Origin: Gammaproteobacteria bacterium
Lineage (GTDB): Bacteria > Pseudomonadota > Gammaproteobacteria > Steroidobacterales > Rariloculaceae
DNA: 64,000 bases
Direction: 5' to 3'
NCBI GenBank assembly: GCA_017577365.1
Contig: PKRJ01000014.1
Coordinates: 5,988-69,987 of the forward strand
In this document: positions 25,463 to 34,831 of the stretch, piece after piece
Position numbering within the stretch: the stretch's first letter is position 1
Layout: the number at the start of each line of letters is the position of its first letter
The notes under the pieces: generated by a model
Database searches by the model: none
Told to the model about the DNA's origin: nothing
Seen by the model: the letters and a program-made list of their open reading frames with translations, nothing else
Position numbers and translations under genes: made by a program

Positions 25463-25718
25463 TGGACTCTTCCTGATCGTTATCGGCGTCGCTCGGCGGG
25501 CTTTCGCGAACGTGAACGGGTGGAGCGACGGCCGTGATGTCGAGACCTTCGCGAGCAGCCCGGAAACAGAATATAAATTCTGAAACACGCGGAAGGAAGT
25601 CCGCGCGTTCGGCCGCCCGTGAGCAATCGGCCTTGCGGTTCGCCCGCGGGACAGACTCCCCTGCGCCGGGGCCGATCCCGGCACGCATGGGGGCCGAAGG
25701 CGCTCGCGGTCGCCTGCT

Positions 25719-26150
25719 CTAGGCCGCCGCTTGCGACAGCAACTTCTCGGCGCGTGCGGCGATCGCGTCCAGTGTGCGACGGGTGACGTCCATGTCGGCC
25801 GCGGGCAACCCGTCCAACAGTCTCTGGACGATCTCGTCCACTTTCTGCCGTACCGGCGAATAGACGCGTGAGCCGAGCTCGGTCATTTCGACGTTCTCCG
25901 CGTCGATCGCGACCATTCCTTTCTCGACGAGCCCGTCGAGCACGAGCTCGGCATCTTCTTTCGTCGCGATCCTGCCGCTCGTCACGAGCGCTATGACGTA
26001 GGCGCGGGGAAGCGTTCCGCCGCCGAGAAACGTCAGGATCGTCCATTCGGGGAAGCTCAAACCCGCCGGCTCGATCTGTCGTTCCAACAGCGCCTGCAGC
26101 GTGCGCTCGGCCCGACCGACGTAGCGGGTCAGCGGCGACGTGGGAGGCAT
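25719..26150 (-). CDS. MarR-like winged-helix regulator, second of a tandem pair
   Basis: The 143-residue protein has the size and layout of a MarR-type dimeric repressor: a helical N-terminus (RYVGRAERTLQALLERQIEP), a predicted recognition region (LSFPEWTILTFLGGG, then KEDAELVLDGLVEKGMV) and a C-terminal dimerisation helix (ADMDVTRRTLDAIAARAEKLL). Its DNA-binding motif is more divergent than that of its partner. An excellent ribosome site AAAGGAGGGTGAC precedes the ATG, which begins one base after the stop of the partner gene, so the two are an operon and perhaps form a heterodimer. Confidence 0.65.
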   Translation of the reverse strand: MPPTSPLTRYVGRAERTLQALLERQIEPAGLSFPEWTILTFLGGGTLPRAYVIALVTSGRIATKEDAELVLDGLVEKGMVAIDAENVEMTELGSRVYSPVRQKVDEIVQRLLDGLPAADMDVTRRTLDAIAARAEKLLSQAAA

Positions 26151-26151
26151 G

Positions 26152-26607
26152 TCACCCTCCTTTCGACTGCGATTGATCAAGCAAGAGCCGCAAAGTCCGT
26201 TTGAAGCGTTTCGTCTCGGCTCCGTTCGGTCCTCCGAGGCAAGCCGTGAGCCTTTCATCGAGCGCCTTGACGACCGATCGCGCCTGGACGATCAACGCCG
26301 AGCCGGGCTTCGTGAGCGTGAGCCGAAGCGCGCGGGAATCGTCGCGATCGGTCTTGCGCACAACGTGGCCGGCCTCCTCGGCGCTACGGACGAGCTTGGA
26401 GACGTAAATGGGCTGAAGTCCCGTGTACTCGGCGAGCTCGCGCTGTGTGGGAGAAATCCCCCGCTCCTGCAGCGCGTGAAGGGAGGCGAGCAACGAGTAC
26501 TGCGCGTGCGTGATCCCGAACCTCGCGACCGCGCGATCCACCTCGGTGCGCCACCGTATCGCGAGGTGCCACACCAACGATCCCGTCGTCGGCTCGTTCT
26601 TGTCCAC
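26152..26607 (-). CDS. MarR family transcriptional regulator
   Basis: The 151-residue protein is a clear MarR repressor: GITHAQYSLLASLHAL, then SPTQRELAEYTGLQPIYVSKLVRSAEEAGHVVRKTDRDDSRALRLTLTKPG, the helix-turn-helix and wing with the DxR-type wing motif. MarR proteins usually respond to phenolic or other lipophilic compounds, fitting the aromatic-compound genes around. The start is GTG at 26607 with no ribosome site; a TACTAT element ends 6 nt upstream, so a leaderless transcript is possible. It is directly followed by a second winged-helix gene. Its target genes are unknown; autoregulation is typical. Confidence 0.87.
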   Translation of the reverse strand: MDKNEPTTGSLVWHLAIRWRTEVDRAVARFGITHAQYSLLASLHALQERGISPTQRELAEYTGLQPIYVSKLVRSAEEAGHVVRKTDRDDSRALRLTLTKPGSALIVQARSVVKALDERLTACLGGPNGAETKRFKRTLRLLLDQSQSKGG

Positions 26608-26614
26608 GCCGTAT

Positions 26615-26643
26615 AGTAAACATGGAAACAGATGTCATGGCAA
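26615..26643 (-). promoter_or_regulatory. Promoter of the tandem MarR operon
   Basis: On the minus strand TTGCCA (26638-26643) and TTTACT (26615-26620) are 17 bp apart, overlapping TACTAT (26613-26618). The GTG start lies only 6-8 nt further, implying a leaderless or near-leaderless message. Confidence 0.4.
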
Positions 26644-26664
26644 CAATCTGCTTCCGTGTACCCT

Positions 26665-29028
26665 TTAGGGGTGGGCCGGCGACGCGCTCGGCCCGGACGC
26701 GGTCGAGGCTCGACGGAGATCGATCGACGGTCGTATGGCGGACGATGCGGGCTCCGTTCTCTCCGCGACTTGCACGACGTCGCGCCGCCGGTGTTTCGCG
26801 ACGAGCGCGCCGAACCGAGCATCTCTGCGGATCACGTCGAGACGCGGGTCGGGCAAGAGTCCCTCGATCGACCAATTGCCCGGCCGCGACAGATACTGCT
26901 CGAGCACGTCGATCGCCTCGGTGCTCGCACGGCTCGCTGCGAGCACGTCGAAGAGGATCCAAAGCCTCAAGTCGTTCGTGAAAGGTTCGTCCGGCGGGCT
27001 CTCGGCGAGCACGTCGAGCGCGAGTTTCACTGCCTCGTCCGTCTCACCGGCGCCCGCGAGGAACGCCGCCCGCCACACGCGCCACTCGGGGCCCGTGCCG
27101 ATGCGTTCGAGGCCGCTCCGTGAAATTTCCCGGGCCGCGTCGCTTTCGCCGGCGGCAAGCAGCGTGCCCGCCATTGCCGCAACGTACGGCAATGCCGGCG
27201 GCCGCGGCCCACCGTCGCCGCCGTTCTGGTCGTCGCCGCGAACCATTGCGCGATCGAGCTCGTTGAGAATGCCGATCGCGCGATCGAAATCGCGCTCGTA
27301 CAGCGCGCCGAGCCACTGAAGGTGCCGTAACCTGCCGAAGCGGCCGGGATCGTTCCGAAAATCGTCCATTGAAAGCGCGCGTATCGGCGCCGGGTTCCCG
27401 TCGCGGAGCAGCGCGAGCTCCGCCTTGAACATCTCGGCCGCCTTGAAATCGGGGCGAATATCGAGCGCCCGCTCGACGAGACGCGCAGCTTCGTCGTGCT
27501 CCCGCACTCGGGCGTGCCACTGCGCCACGTCGAGCATCAGCACCGGGTCTCGCGGGCTCAACGCGAGCGCCGCGGCCCGGTCCGCCATGGCCTCTTCGCG
27601 CTTGCCTAGGCGCTCGTTCAGCATCGATCGCACGAGGAAAAACTGCGGCTCGTTGCGCGCATGCGGCTGCGCAATGGCGAGCTCCTCGGCGGCCCGTTCG
27701 ACGCTGCCTCCGACGGAGAGCAGGTAGAACGCCATCGCGACTCTTGCAACGGGCAAGTTCGGCTGCAGTCGCACGGCTTCTTCGGCGGCGCGTCGCGCCG
27801 TCTCGATTCGCTCGCGTTTCCAATCGATGTTGTAGAAAGCGAGCAGGCTCGCGATGGACAGCCGCGCGTGCGCGAGCGCGAACGCGGGGTCCTCGGCCAC
27901 GGCCCTCTCGTACTGGCGCGCGGCCATGCCCCAATACGCGAACGGCGGCCGCTCGTAGTCCCGCCCGCTCAGGTACAGGTCGAGCGCGCGCATGTTCTGC
28001 GTCGGCGTCTCGCCGAGCCGTGTCTCTTCCTCTAGCGTCAGCTTCGCCTTGAGCTCCTGCGCGATCGTCGTTGCGATGCGCCGCTGAATCGCGAAGACGT
28101 TCCCAGCGGTGAGCGCCTCGTCGTAGCTCTCGCCCCAAAGCGTCTTGTCCGTGTGGGTGTCGACGAGGTGAACGGTGACCCTGACCATGTCCCCCGCGCG
28201 CTGCACGCTGCCGTCGAGAACGACGTCGACGCCGAGCTCTTCGCCCACGCGCCGCCGGCTCATCGACGGGTCGCGATAATCCATGACGGATGCTCGCGGT
28301 GCGACTTTCAAATCCTCGATCGAAGCGAGGCGGCTGATCAGCTCGTCGTGGATTCCTTCGGCGAAGAAGCCGGCATCCTCCTCGGCGGCGCTGCGGTTCT
28401 CGAACGGCAGCACCGCGAGCGCGCGCGCGCCGTCGCGGTCCGGCCCGATGTATCGAGCCCCGATCCAGCCCGCGGCGCCAACGAGCAATACGGCTGCGCC
28501 CATGGCGACCCGGCCAGCCAGCCCTAGCCGGCCCAGCCACCGCGCACCGGGGCGATGAGACCCGACCATGCTCGGCGCAGCGGACGCGGCCGATGGGGTC
28601 GATGCGGAAGCCTCGTCAACCACCACGTCCTGAGCGAGTGTCACGGAAGCGTGCGGCTCGGCGCCGGCTACCTCCGGCGAGGCATCGATTCTCCGCACCT
28701 CGGGAACGAGCCGATATCCCTGCCCCCGGACGCGCTCGACGTAGCGTGGACGCTCGGCATCGTCGCCGAGCGCCTGGCGGAGCAGCATCACACGCTTTGC
28801 GAGGCACTCGGGCGTGACGATGCGGCGCGCCCCCCACGTTCTCCTCGCGAGATCCTCGTGCGCGACGACGTTGGGTGCCTGCTCGACCAGCACGCGGAGG
28901 AGCTCGAACGTCAGCTTGCTCAGTGGAATCGGATCGTCGCCTCGCGCCAAGCGACGACGCCCGAGATCCAAGATCAGATCGGCGAACTGATAGCGCCCCA
29001 CGGGCGTCGCTGATCCCGACGCAGCCAT
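26665..29028 (-). CDS. CadC-like membrane regulator with TPR sensor region
   Basis: The 787-residue protein is a one-component membrane regulator. Residues about 10-110 form an OmpR/PhoB-type winged helix (LSKLTFELLRVLVEQAPNVV, then YVERVRGQGYRLVPEV). A single membrane span follows (MGAAVLLVGAAGWIGARYI, about 170-190). The periplasmic part begins with a TolB-N/adenylate-cyclase-associated block (ALAVLPFENRSAAEEDAGFFAEGIHDELISRLA) and continues with many TPR-like helices. CadC-type proteins sense external signals and activate transcription directly. The ATG at 29028 has AGGGGGACGG upstream and is preferred to a GTG at 29067. It is divergent from a 1112-residue TonB receptor across a 343-nt gap, a likely target. 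Confidence 0.88.
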   Translation of the reverse strand: MAASGSATPVGRYQFADLILDLGRRRLARGDDPIPLSKLTFELLRVLVEQAPNVVAHEDLARRTWGARRIVTPECLAKRVMLLRQALGDDAERPRYVERVRGQGYRLVPEVRRIDASPEVAGAEPHASVTLAQDVVVDEASASTPSAASAAPSMVGSHRPGARWLGRLGLAGRVAMGAAVLLVGAAGWIGARYIGPDRDGARALAVLPFENRSAAEEDAGFFAEGIHDELISRLASIEDLKVAPRASVMDYRDPSMSRRRVGEELGVDVVLDGSVQRAGDMVRVTVHLVDTHTDKTLWGESYDEALTAGNVFAIQRRIATTIAQELKAKLTLEEETRLGETPTQNMRALDLYLSGRDYERPPFAYWGMAARQYERAVAEDPAFALAHARLSIASLLAFYNIDWKRERIETARRAAEEAVRLQPNLPVARVAMAFYLLSVGGSVERAAEELAIAQPHARNEPQFFLVRSMLNERLGKREEAMADRAAALALSPRDPVLMLDVAQWHARVREHDEAARLVERALDIRPDFKAAEMFKAELALLRDGNPAPIRALSMDDFRNDPGRFGRLRHLQWLGALYERDFDRAIGILNELDRAMVRGDDQNGGDGGPRPPALPYVAAMAGTLLAAGESDAAREISRSGLERIGTGPEWRVWRAAFLAGAGETDEAVKLALDVLAESPPDEPFTNDLRLWILFDVLAASRASTEAIDVLEQYLSRPGNWSIEGLLPDPRLDVIRRDARFGALVAKHRRRDVVQVAERTEPASSAIRPSIDLRRASTASGPSASPAHP

Positions 29029-29371
29029 TTGCCGTCCCCCCTGGCTCGGATCCCCCGCTTCCGACACCTGAGCCGCTTCGGTGTTGTTGTACCGGTAATA
29101 CTACCCTCACCCCGCCGACCGGAAAACCTCGTTGAGGCTCTAAGAATTTCCGGCGTCTGCAGACCTTCAACGAATTCTTCACGAAAACGGCAAGCAGCCG
29201 TCATGTGATCTTCATGCGACGCCGTGCGTCCGCTACTATGGTCTTGGCAGGGCGCCCTCGGCCGACCGAACCGGAGCCGAAACGTGCGCCCTTCGGCGAG
29301 ATCGTCCGCGGCCACGGGGGGACGCAGGCATGCGATCGCGCCGACAGCATGCCGACATGGGAGGGGGAATC
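29029..29371. promoter_or_regulatory. Divergent control region, CadC-like regulator and TonB receptor
   Basis: The 343-nt gap holds no gene. A TACTAT -10 candidate for the receptor lies at 29234-29239, 18 bp after a weak TTCATG. An AT-rich patch around 29085-29100 (minus-strand TAGTAT at 29096-29101) could serve the regulator. No clear long palindrome is visible. Confidence 0.35.
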
Positions 29372-32300
29372 ATGACGAGCGTTTTCAGGCCCGCCGACAC
29401 GCGGCCGCGCCGCAATCGACTGAGAATGACCCTGCTCGCGTCTGCCGTTTCCGGCCTGTGCGCGGGCAGCGCAACCGCTCCGTCCTTCGCCCAAGAGGAC
29501 GACTCCTCGGTCGACGAGGAAGTCATCGTGACGGGCTCTCGCATTCAACGCAGCGACTTCACGTCGCCGAATGCCGTTGCGACGCTGACGTCGGAAGACA
29601 TCGCTGCGCTCGGCCTCGTCAGCGTGCCCGATATGCTCGCGCAGATGACGTCGAACGTCGCGAGCGCCGCGTTGAACACCAGCGGAGAATCGTCGTTCTT
29701 CGTCGGTGCCACGTTGCCCGACCTTCGAGGCCTGAACACGGCGTGGGGCACCCGCACCCTGACGCTGGTGAACGGCCGGCGAATGCCGCCGACGACCAAC
29801 GGCGGCGCGTTCGACCTCAGCATGATTCCGTCGGTGCTCGTCGGGCGCATGGAGACGATGACGGGCGGCGCGGGCGCGACTTACGGCTCCGACGCCGTCG
29901 CTGGAGTGATCAATATCGTCCTCGAGCAGCAGCTCGAAGGCACGCGGCTGAGCGCCGGCTATCACCAGAGCGCGGAAGGCGACGGCACGCAATACAACAT
30001 CAGCGTCGCCAACGGCACCAAAGTGCTCAACGGCCGCGGCCACGTGACGTTCGGCGTCGAGCATCAGACGATCGACCCGATCATCAACTGTCATATCGCC
30101 CGCGATTGGTGCGCTCGGAGCTTCAATTACCTCGATAGCGCATCGGGATTTCCGCCGTTCCCCGCGGACCCGCGCGCGTACGACGAGCTGCCGCCGATCG
30201 ACGATCCGCAGCTGCCGGGCGGACCGCAGTACCAGATCTACGAGAACGTGCGTTACCTGCATAGTAGCCCGTACGGCTCGGTCCACACGACCAACAACAA
30301 TCCCGCCGATCCTCGCAACGGCGAGTTCCTCCAGTTCACGCCCGACGGCAGCGGGCTGATGCCGTATCAAACGAGCCTGAGCGGCGCGATGCGCGAGTAC
30401 GCATACGGCGGCGAGAACCGGCGCGTCGTGGGCGGCGAAGGCAAGCTGCTTTCGCACGGCGCATTGCTGTACCAAGGCTCCGTGCGGAACAACTTGTACA
30501 CCCGCTTCGTCTACGCGTTGGACGAGCGCACGTCGTTCAGCGCCGAGGTCTCCTACGCGCGCAACGACGGCGAAGCACCGCGCAGCTCCGTCGGCGCGCT
30601 CCGCGAGACAAACAACTGCATTTATCCCGACAACCCGTATCGGCTCGCGCTCGATCCCGAGGCACAGGCGGTCCTCGCGGCGCGGTCTCCGGTCCCCGAG
30701 GTTCCGGACATCTTCAATCCCGGGGGGTGCAGCTTCGACAGCTCGGTCGTGCTGCCGACGCCCGGCGCAACGAACATCATCAAGGATTGGTCCGAGCAGA
30801 TCACGTCGTGGACGAAGACCGAGACGGAGGTCGGGCGCGTGCTGCTCAGTGCGAATGGTGCGCTCTTCGGCCGGAACGTCTGGACCTACGACGCCTACCT
30901 GCAGTACGGCAAGACCGACCGCCTGCAACACCTGCACAACTTGAGAACGGACCACCGCTACAACATGGCCCTCGACGCGGTGTTCGATCCGATCCAGAAC
31001 CGGATCGTCTGCCGCGTGAACGCCGAAGGGCTGCTCGGCCAGATGCGTCGGGACCAGTGGCGAGACTACTTCCAAGGTGCGTTCGGTGCTTTCCAACCGA
31101 CCGCTGCGGAAGCCCAGGCGATCGTGGATTCGCTCCGACAAGGTTGCGAGCCGCTCAATCCGTTCGGTCTCGTCGCCTCGCAAGAGGCGCTCGAATACGC
31201 CTTCGACGATCTGATCGAGTTCACCGATACGGAACAGAGAATGGCGTCGATCACGTTCTCGGGCTCGTTCTGGAAGGCGCTGCCGGCCGGAGGAGCGCGC
31301 ATGGCGACCGGCATCGACTACCGGGAGGACACGATCGACAACGGCACCGGCGGCGATCCCGATCCAGTGCGTCGCACCGACTTCGAGGCTCAGTACGGCG
31401 ATCCGTGGGCCGGCGGCACCGAAGTCGCCGACGTTTTCGCCGAGCTCGAGTTCCCGCTGCTCGCCGGCAAGCCGGCGGCGGAGTACTTGATGGTCAACTT
31501 CTCGGGCCGTCGTTCCCGTAACGAGACCTACCGCGACGATCCGATCGACAGGCAGAAAGCGACGCGGTACTCGAATACGTACAAGACGTCGTTCGTCTGG
31601 GATCCGGTGCCGTGGCTGCGTTTACGGACGACTCGCTCGCTCGACATCCGCGTGCCGTCGACGCGCGAGCTGTTCTACCGGCAGACGGTGCGTGGCGGGG
31701 GGTTCGGCGGATTCTTCCAACCGCCGAACCCTTGGCGCGACCCGAACGTCTCCTACTTCACGGCCGATACGTGGACGACGATCATCGGCGGCAATCCGAA
31801 CCTTCGCAACGAGGAGTCGACGACCGAGACGATCGGCCTCGTCATCACGCCGCAAGAGTGGGCCAGAGGGCTGCAGTTCTCGATCGATTACTACAAGCTC
31901 CACATCAAGGACGGCATCTCCTACGCGACCGGCAGCGATCCCGCGAACGAGGACAACCTGCCCTACACGGTGTGGCAGTGCTATCAGTACGACAATCCGT
32001 TCTACTGCGGCCTGATCGAGTTCGGTCCGCCGACCATCGAAGAGCCGAACAATCCGCGGAGCAACATCCTCACCGTGCAAACGACGCCGGAAAATACCGA
32101 GCCTTACTGGTCGAGAGGCTTGGATATTTCCGCGAGCTACAACCGCCGGCTCGCACGAGGCGGATTCTCGGTACGGCTGCTCGCGACGCGCTCGATCGAG
32201 CAAAGCATCTGCGAGACGCCGATCCGTATCGACGCCGATACCACGACGTGCGAGCGGCGCGTGAACGTCGTCGGTCAGACCGGCGGGCTTTACGGCGGCG

Positions 32301-32710
32301 GCTTGTTCTCGAACTACACGCCGACGCCGAAGTGGTCCGGCAACCTGTTCGGCACGTATCGCCGAGACGCGTGGACCGTGACGGCTCAGGCGCGCTACAC
32401 CGGCGAGGGTAAAGGGTCGGTGTTCTGGGTCGGTCCCGAAGATCCGAAGTGGGCACCGGACCGCTGGTTCACGATCTCGGACAATACGATGCCGAGCTGG
32501 ACCACGTGGAACACGACGGTGAGCTACGACTTCAGCCGATCGCAGCTCGCGACGGGACGGTTCTCGGAGCTCAACGTCGCGCTGACGATCAACAACGTGT
32601 TCGACAAGCAGCCGAACTTCTGGTCCGGCGGCTTCATCGCCGGCGTCAACACGCGGTTCTTCGACGGTATGGGCCGGACGTATCGCCTGACGATGCAGAT
32701 GAGCTTCTGA
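29372..32710 (+). CDS. Large TonB-dependent receptor (1112 aa)
   Basis: This outer-membrane receptor is larger than classical ones and belongs to the group with the TonB box DEEVIVTGSRIQRSD (about 48-62) and plug motifs LPDLRGLNTAWGTRTLTLVN and MTGGAGATYGSDAVAGVINIV. Such receptors are expanded in sphingomonads, Xanthomonas and Steroidobacter-like bacteria for carbohydrates, peptides or other large substrates. The signal peptide spans about 19-41 (MTLLASAVSGLCAG, ending APSFAQ). The barrel ends RLTMQMSF with terminal Phe. The ATG at 29372 has a GGAGGGGGAATC ribosome site. It stands alone, followed by a hairpin, and faces away from a CadC-like regulator that may control it. Confidence 0.92.
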   Translation: MTSVFRPADTRPRRNRLRMTLLASAVSGLCAGSATAPSFAQEDDSSVDEEVIVTGSRIQRSDFTSPNAVATLTSEDIAALGLVSVPDMLAQMTSNVASAALNTSGESSFFVGATLPDLRGLNTAWGTRTLTLVNGRRMPPTTNGGAFDLSMIPSVLVGRMETMTGGAGATYGSDAVAGVINIVLEQQLEGTRLSAGYHQSAEGDGTQYNISVANGTKVLNGRGHVTFGVEHQTIDPIINCHIARDWCARSFNYLDSASGFPPFPADPRAYDELPPIDDPQLPGGPQYQIYENVRYLHSSPYGSVHTTNNNPADPRNGEFLQFTPDGSGLMPYQTSLSGAMREYAYGGENRRVVGGEGKLLSHGALLYQGSVRNNLYTRFVYALDERTSFSAEVSYARNDGEAPRSSVGALRETNNCIYPDNPYRLALDPEAQAVLAARSPVPEVPDIFNPGGCSFDSSVVLPTPGATNIIKDWSEQITSWTKTETEVGRVLLSANGALFGRNVWTYDAYLQYGKTDRLQHLHNLRTDHRYNMALDAVFDPIQNRIVCRVNAEGLLGQMRRDQWRDYFQGAFGAFQPTAAEAQAIVDSLRQGCEPLNPFGLVASQEALEYAFDDLIEFTDTEQRMASITFSGSFWKALPAGGARMATGIDYREDTIDNGTGGDPDPVRRTDFEAQYGDPWAGGTEVADVFAELEFPLLAGKPAAEYLMVNFSGRRSRNETYRDDPIDRQKATRYSNTYKTSFVWDPVPWLRLRTTRSLDIRVPSTRELFYRQTVRGGGFGGFFQPPNPWRDPNVSYFTADTWTTIIGGNPNLRNEESTTETIGLVITPQEWARGLQFSIDYYKLHIKDGISYATGSDPANEDNLPYTVWQCYQYDNPFYCGLIEFGPPTIEEPNNPRSNILTVQTTPENTEPYWSRGLDISASYNRRLARGGFSVRLLATRSIEQSICETPIRIDADTTTCERRVNVVGQTGGLYGGGLFSNYTPTPKWSGNLFGTYRRDAWTVTAQARYTGEGKGSVFWVGPEDPKWAPDRWFTISDNTMPSWTTWNTTVSYDFSRSQLATGRFSELNVALTINNVFDKQPNFWSGGFIAGVNTRFFDGMGRTYRLTMQMSF

Positions 32711-32738
32711 TCCCCCCGGGCACTATGAGCTGTCCGCC

Positions 32739-32770
32739 GCTCCGCCCGGCTGTCCGCCGCCGGGCGGAGC
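32739..32770. terminator. Bidirectional hairpin between convergent genes
   Basis: GCTCCGCCCGG (32739-32749) and CCGGGCGGAGC (32760-32770) are perfect 11-bp arms with a 10-nt loop, followed on the plus strand by ATTCCCTTTC. It separates the receptor gene from the convergent methyltransferase operon. Confidence 0.75.
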
Positions 32771-32788
32771 ATTCCCTTTCGACCTTCC

Positions 32789-33628
32789 TCAGCGCGGCTT
32801 ACGGAAGTGCGCGATGCCCCAGGTGAGATAGCCGTTTCGCCCCGCGTCGATCCAATGACCGAGGCCTTGGATCATCCGATCCATGTAGGCTTCGGAAACG
32901 ATCTCGCGAAGCTCGCTGCGGCGCCGTTCGAGCTCCTCTCTAACCCTGCCGTAGTGCCGCACGAGGTGCCCCGTCAACTCGATGAACCCGACCTCCTCCC
33001 AGCCCAGCCGCTCGGCTTGTTCCCGATAGAACGCCATCGAACCGAGCGAGTCGAGGTGAATTCGATCGAGGACCGGTCGAAGCACACCGGGCGGGCAATC
33101 GTCCGCTTGCATCGGGTCGGTGAAGATCAGCTCACCGCCGGGCTTGAGCACGCGATCGATCTCCTCGAAGACGCGGGCCCGATCCCCCGAATGCAGGAAA
33201 GCGTCCTGAGACCACGCGTAGTCGAAGCACGCCGCGCGGAACGGAATCTCCTCGAAACTGCCATCGTGAACCGTGATTCGGTCTTCGAGACCGGCGGCTC
33301 GCGTGAGCTCGCGATTGCGTTCGTTCTGCGTCTCGCTGAGGTTTATGCACGCGACATGGCAGCCTTTGTTCGCCGCGAGCCAGCGGGCCGCGCCGCCGTA
33401 CCCGGCTCCCGCGTCGATCATGCGGCTACGCGGACCGAGCCCGTGAAGACGGCTGGCGATCGTCTCCACCGTGCGTCGAGACGCACGAGCGATCGGTTCG
33501 TCCTCGGACTCGTAAAGTCCGATGTGAATGTCTTCGCCGCCCCAAACGTGGAAGTAGAAGTTGTCGGCGTCGTCGCTGTTGTAGTAATCCCGTGCCGTCT
33601 GCACGACCGCGGAGTACCTGGCGCTCAT
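32789..33628 (-). CDS. Sarcosine/dimethylglycine N-methyltransferase (betaine synthesis)
   Basis: The 279-residue protein is an S-adenosylmethionine-dependent methyltransferase of the SDMT type, which completes glycine betaine synthesis by methylating sarcosine and dimethylglycine. Recognisable parts are the N-terminal DYYNSDDADNFYFHVWGGEDIHIGLY, which is typical of this enzyme, the SAM motif SRMIDAGAGYGGAARWLA, the motif II/III region FDYAWSQDAFLHSGDR and LKPGGELIFTDPMQ. Its ATG overlaps the stop of the upstream gene by 4 bases (ATGA), so the pair is coupled. Betaine accumulates as a compatible solute under osmotic stress. Confidence 0.9.
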   Translation of the reverse strand: MSARYSAVVQTARDYYNSDDADNFYFHVWGGEDIHIGLYESEDEPIARASRRTVETIASRLHGLGPRSRMIDAGAGYGGAARWLAANKGCHVACINLSETQNERNRELTRAAGLEDRITVHDGSFEEIPFRAACFDYAWSQDAFLHSGDRARVFEEIDRVLKPGGELIFTDPMQADDCPPGVLRPVLDRIHLDSLGSMAFYREQAERLGWEEVGFIELTGHLVRHYGRVREELERRRSELREIVSEAYMDRMIQGLGHWIDAGRNGYLTWGIAHFRKPR

Positions 33629-34452
33629 GACGATTCCTCCCCGTGCGTGCTGACGTACTTCTTCTCGGCCACGTGAATGAAGAAGTCGGGCTCCGTGTCT
33701 CGGTACGTTTCCTGGAAATCACCGTATGTCGTCACTCGTTGGAAACCGACCTCCTTCATCAACCGCTGCACGTATGCTTTCCGCAGCGGGAACATGTTGA
33801 GATGAAAGACCGAGCCGTCCGAGAAGCTGTAGCGGAAGCGCGCGAGTGTCTCGTCGACGTACTCGGGCGTCGCCGACACATGCTCCCCGCAGTAGTAGTA
33901 CTTGTGCGAAGGCTCGATCTGCTTGTCGAGAATGGCGTCGTAATTGCGCTGGTCCAGGATCAGGATCCCGTCGTGACGCAGCACCGCGTAGTATTCCGCC
34001 AACGCCTTACGACGATCATTCTCGTTGTGGAGATGCGTGAAGGAGTTGCCGAGGCAAATCACGGCGTCGTAGAAATCGTGGACGTCTCGCCTGAGCCAAC
34101 GCCAATCGGCTTGAACCGTGCGCAGGATGTAACCGTGCCTGTGCGCGTTCTCGAAGGCCTTCGCGAGCATCGTTGCGCTGCCGTCGACGCTCGTCACCTC
34201 GAATCCTGCCCGCAGCAGTTGCACCGAGTGGTAACCGGTTCCCGTCGCGACATCGAGCACTTTCCTGCAGCCGTGAGCGCGCAGCAGCTCGATGAAAAAC
34301 CCGCCTTCCGACTCCGCACGACGTTCCCAATCGATCAGCTCGTCCCACTTCTCGACGAATGCGTGCGCGTATTCCATTTGATAATGATCGGACTCCCGCA
34401 CGCTGAGTGGATCTTCTCCAAAGCCTTGTAAGTTTGCGCTTGTAGCTTTCAT
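33625..34452 (-). CDS. Glycine/sarcosine N-methyltransferase (betaine synthesis)
   Basis: The 275-residue protein is a GSMT-type methyltransferase carrying out the first steps, glycine to sarcosine to dimethylglycine, with S-adenosylmethionine. The N-terminal DPLSVRESDHYQMEYAHAF and WDELIDWERRAESEG blocks are characteristic. The SAM motif is VLDVATGTGYHSVQLLRAGF, and CLGNSFTHLHNENDRRKALAEYY and LDQRNYDAILD follow, as in the Ectothiorhodospira-type enzymes. The ribosome site CCGGAGGACG precedes the ATG. It is the first gene of a two-gene operon for complete glycine betaine synthesis from glycine, a trait of halotolerant bacteria. Confidence 0.92.
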   Translation of the reverse strand: MKATSANLQGFGEDPLSVRESDHYQMEYAHAFVEKWDELIDWERRAESEGGFFIELLRAHGCRKVLDVATGTGYHSVQLLRAGFEVTSVDGSATMLAKAFENAHRHGYILRTVQADWRWLRRDVHDFYDAVICLGNSFTHLHNENDRRKALAEYYAVLRHDGILILDQRNYDAILDKQIEPSHKYYYCGEHVSATPEYVDETLARFRYSFSDGSVFHLNMFPLRKAYVQRLMKEVGFQRVTTYGDFQETYRDTEPDFFIHVAEKKYVSTHGEESS

Positions 34453-34831
34453 CGTCCTCCGGATTTCATGGGGTGGAAAAAGATCGGCCCCAAGAAGATG
34501 ACGTACGAGAGACAGCAGGGGCCGAATGGTGCAATGCTATCGCCCTGAGCGAGAATGTCCACCACGATCCGGAAACATCTCGTATACTTTATGAAAACAA
34601 GTCATGACGCACTTGCGGCGGCGAAGTGATCACGGCGAGGAGGTCCCATGCGAGCTGCTTGAGCGCAAAGGCTTGGCGGCAGGGTCCGCAGCGGAGAAAG
34701 GCTTGCTCGGCTGCTCCGAGCTGCGCTGCGACGGAAGACGGTAGACTGCAGGAGCAGCGACCGCGACGCTCGATGGGAGAGCTGTTTGACGCGCACGGCG
34801 AAGCAAGCGCGGCCGTGCGGCACTATTTCGA
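34453..34831. other. Gap between betaine operon and ccmI
   Basis: This 379-nt stretch is upstream of the glycine methyltransferase and downstream of ccmI. It has an AT-rich island around 34578-34605 that on the minus strand reads TTGTTTTCATAAAG followed by TATACG, a plausible but non-consensus promoter for the betaine operon. No gene or clear terminator is visible. Confidence 0.35.

Noticed and set aside
23141..25537. 798-codon plus-strand open frame opposite the propeller/cytochrome gene
   Set aside because: The minus-strand gene has a signal peptide, heme motifs and a ribosome site; this one has none.
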